Source of the DNA: a bacterium
GTDB taxonomy: Bacteria > Patescibacteriota > Minisyncoccia > UBA6257 > 2-01-FULL-56-20
Length of the DNA: 7,004 nt
Assembly: GCA_021780545.1 (NCBI GenBank)
Contig: JAJXYP010000043.1
Coordinates: forward strand, 1 to 7,004
Reading direction: 5' to 3'
How positions within the stretch are numbered: position 1 is the stretch's first letter; each line of letters opens with the position of its first letter. Shown here one piece after another: positions 6,606 through 7,004 of this stretch. Both the position numbers and the translations under genes were made by a program. The notes below the pieces were generated by a model. That model did no database searches and was not told the origin of the DNA. It worked only from the letters and a program-made list of their open reading frames with translations.

Positions 6606-6611
6606 AGTATA
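6606..6611 (-). promoter_or_regulatory. Candidate -10 box for tRNA-Gly
   Basis: TATACT on the minus strand (6611 down to 6606) lies 17 nt before the tRNA 5' end, so transcription would start about 10 nt ahead of the mature tRNA. The -35 region at 17 bp spacing (TAGCCC) is poor and there is no TG extension, so the call rests on the hexamer and position alone. The 107-nt gap between the corA-like gene and the tRNA holds nothing else I can support. Confidence 0.35.
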
Positions 6612-6695
6612 GCCGATATTACCGCACGGGGCTACCGTCTGCCGCCCGGCTTTGATTGCGGCATGTCCTTCCGGCGAAGTAATGATCCCGCGCCG

Positions 6696-7004
6696 TTAGA
6701 ACCAGCGCTTGGTTCGGAAATAGGCGGAGAGGACGATCATGCCGACAGCCATGACGCCGACGATGATCCAGAAAGCGTGTGGAAGGCCGATGATTGGGGT
6801 ATCGGCGGTCCGCATGCTGAAGAGGGCGGCGAGGAGCATGAAGGGGAATGTGAGGAAGGAGAGCGAGGTGAAGGTTTTCATGACGCCGTTGATTTTGAGA
6901 TTCATCAGCTGGTTGTTGGTGTCTTCGAAGTCGCGCACAGCTTCGCGGTAATCTTCCAGCTGGCTTATGACTTTCAGGTGTTCGCCAAGGAGGTCGTTCA
7001 GGTA
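6696..7004 (-). CDS. CorA-like metal ion transporter, C-terminal part, lacking the GMN motif
   Basis: The frame is open to the right edge, so only the last 102 residues of the protein are here; the ATG is outside the window. The visible part begins YLNDLLGEHLKVISQLEDYR, a helix like the long CorA stalk. It continues with the hallmark DFEDTNNQLMNLKINGVMKTFTSLSF leading into the pore helix, then TPIIGLPHAFWIIVGVMAVG (second membrane segment) and a basic tail, TKRWF. CorA proteins transport Mg2+ or related divalent ions as pentamers. The end of the first membrane helix normally reads GMN, the selectivity signature. Here the codons at 6818-6810 read Ser-Met-Arg (LFSMRTADTP). Family membership is well supported by the NNQLMNLKIN and VMKTFT region, but the ion specificity is uncertain because of that change. 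Confidence 0.88.
   Translation of the reverse strand, partial: YLNDLLGEHLKVISQLEDYREAVRDFEDTNNQLMNLKINGVMKTFTSLSFLTFPFMLLAALFSMRTADTPIIGLPHAFWIIVGVMAVGMIVLSAYFRTKRWF

Noticed and set aside
6310..6612. 100-codon + strand frame reading across the tRNA
   Set aside because: Part of it (ERDTRIELVSLAWEAS) is the antisense translation of the tRNA-Gly gene, a familiar source of false gene calls, and its start lies inside the DoxX-family gene.
6640..6663. TGCCGC/GCGGCA inverted repeat as a terminator for the corA-like gene
   Set aside because: The 6-bp stem encloses a 12-nt loop and is not followed by a T run on the minus strand, so it does not meet the pattern of an intrinsic terminator.

Overview
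This is a compact, GC-rich bacterial chromosome segment (mid-to-high 50s percent GC by eye) made of housekeeping genes. Several features suggest a Candidate Phyla Radiation (Patescibacteria) genome, possibly Parcubacteria-like. These are a short separate SecD and SecF pair, a 136-residue S12 with the Gram-positive-type insertion, small membrane proteins (DoxX-like, CorA-like) of the kind often seen in those genomes, tight packing, and promoters sitting almost on top of start codons. The lineage call is inference from family resemblance and needs a tree of EF-G, S7 and S12. UGA is used as a stop (zinc-ribbon gene and secF) and conserved glycines use GGN codons, so the UGA=Gly code of Gracilibacteria/Absconditabacteria is unlikely.

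Layout, left to right: a small zinc-ribbon membrane protein (47-484); secD and secF, overlapping by 8 nt (546-1790, 1783-2679); the str-type ribosomal cluster rpsL, rpsG, fusA (2719-5750); an intrinsic terminator (5822-5846); a DoxX-family membrane protein (5865-6407); an AT-richer spacer; a tRNA-Gly(CCC) on the minus strand (6518-6588); and the 3' part of a CorA-like transporter gene on the minus strand, running off the right edge (6696-7004).

Functionally, SecD and SecF form the proton-driven accessory complex of the Sec translocon. S12, S7 and EF-G are the decoding-centre protein, the 30S head protein and the translocase. They look like one transcription unit driven by a consensus promoter (TTGACA, 17 bp, TACAAT) whose -35 box overlaps the secF stop codon. 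The usual tuf gene does not follow fusA; a terminator does.

The most notable theme is gene-start architecture. Four + strand promoters can be read directly (before the zinc-ribbon gene, secD, rpsL and doxX). In each, the -10 box lies only 6-14 nt from the ATG, predicting leaderless or very short-leader mRNAs. None of the seven complete genes has a recognisable Shine-Dalgarno sequence. A second point is that the CorA-like protein lacks the GMN signature and has Ser-Met-Arg instead. I found no mobile element, CRISPR array, defence system or evident novel gene cluster; this is largely an ordinary core-genome region.
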